Shown here: piece by piece, positions 7,640 through 7,738 of the stretch
How the letters are laid out: each line of letters opens with the position of its first letter
Position numbering within the stretch: the first letter of the stretch is position 1
NCBI GenBank assembly: GCA_946480065.1
Contig: CAMLJA010000086.1
Coordinates: 1-7,738, forward strand
DNA length: 7,738 nt
From: an uncultured Thermomonas sp.
Lineage (GTDB): Bacteria; Pseudomonadota; Gammaproteobacteria; Xanthomonadales; Xanthomonadaceae
Direction of reading: 5' to 3'
Program-made: the position numbers and the translations under genes
Notes under the pieces: model-generated
What the model was told of the DNA's origin: nothing
What the model saw: the letters and a program-made list of their open reading frames with translations, nothing else
The model's database searches: none

Positions 7640-7738
7640 CCCGCGGGCCGCGCCCGCCGCTGGACGCCGACGAGCGCGCCCTGGCCGCGATGCTGCCGCG
7701 CCCGCCCGGCCGCGAGGGCCCCGACGCCGCGCTGGACG
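7636..7738 (+). CDS. N-terminal fragment of gene coupled to the sigma factor, possible anti-sigma factor (partial)
   Basis: A frame opens with GTG at 7636, overlapping the sigma factor TGA as GTGA, and runs off the right edge after 34 complete codons. The visible part reads MTRGPRPPLDADERALAAML and continues with a Pro/Gly/Arg-rich stretch ending in PDAALD. It is polar, without a membrane segment so far. The 4-nt overlap implies translational coupling, and a gene in this position after an ECF sigma factor is commonly its anti-sigma factor or a membrane regulator. I recall similar short proteins after sigma genes in Xanthomonadaceae, but the fragment is too short to show a zinc-binding or ASD motif. 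The start codon is well placed; the function is inference. Confidence 0.6.
   Translation, partial: MTRGPRPPLDADERALAAMLPRPPGREGPDAALD

Overview
The window is about 7.7 kb of very GC-rich DNA (roughly three-quarters G+C by eye, third codon positions almost all G or C). It looks like an ordinary chromosomal segment of a gammaproteobacterium of the Xanthomonadaceae/Lysobacteraceae type (Lysobacter, Luteimonas, Pseudoxanthomonas or a relative). That assignment rests on the long-form IspG, the gene content and the protein flavour, not on a database search. There are seven protein genes, two of them cut by the window ends. I see no RNA gene, mobile element, CRISPR array or sign of recent transfer.

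Layout. (1) Minus strand, 1-1433: ispG (MEP isoprenoid pathway), followed by the start of a membrane protein, probably a PAP2-type phosphatase, that overlaps the ispG 3' end by 38 nt. (2) Plus strand, 1525-4317: xseA (exonuclease VII large subunit) and, 12 nt later, an aldehyde dehydrogenase gene with its own good Shine-Dalgarno. (3) Minus strand, 4325-6931: a large c-di-GMP protein with two GAF/coiled-coil modules, then GGDEF and EAL, both with intact catalytic motifs. It converges on the dehydrogenase gene with only 7 nt between stop codons, and a small hairpin spans that junction. (4) Plus strand, 7088-7738: an ECF-type sigma factor overlapping by 4 nt (GTGA) a truncated downstream gene, probably its anti-sigma factor or regulator.

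There are two divergent promoter regions: 1434-1524 (ispG/xseA) and 6932-7087 (GGDEF-EAL/sigma). The most interesting pattern is shared by the four genes that open a transcription unit. Each has a TAnnnT hexamer resembling a -10 box only 6 nt (7 nt for the sigma gene) before its start codon, and none has a convincing Shine-Dalgarno. Transcription would therefore start at the first base of the start codon or right next to it, so these would be leaderless mRNAs. The internal dehydrogenase gene has an AGGAG at normal spacing instead. The other three intergenic spacers total fewer than 30 nt, and no gene-free stretch exceeds 300 nt.

The genes fall into separate jobs: isoprenoid precursor and perhaps lipid-carrier metabolism; DNA processing with aldehyde oxidation; and signalling by c-di-GMP and an alternative sigma factor. 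I cannot show a functional link between the c-di-GMP protein and the sigma factor beyond their divergent arrangement.
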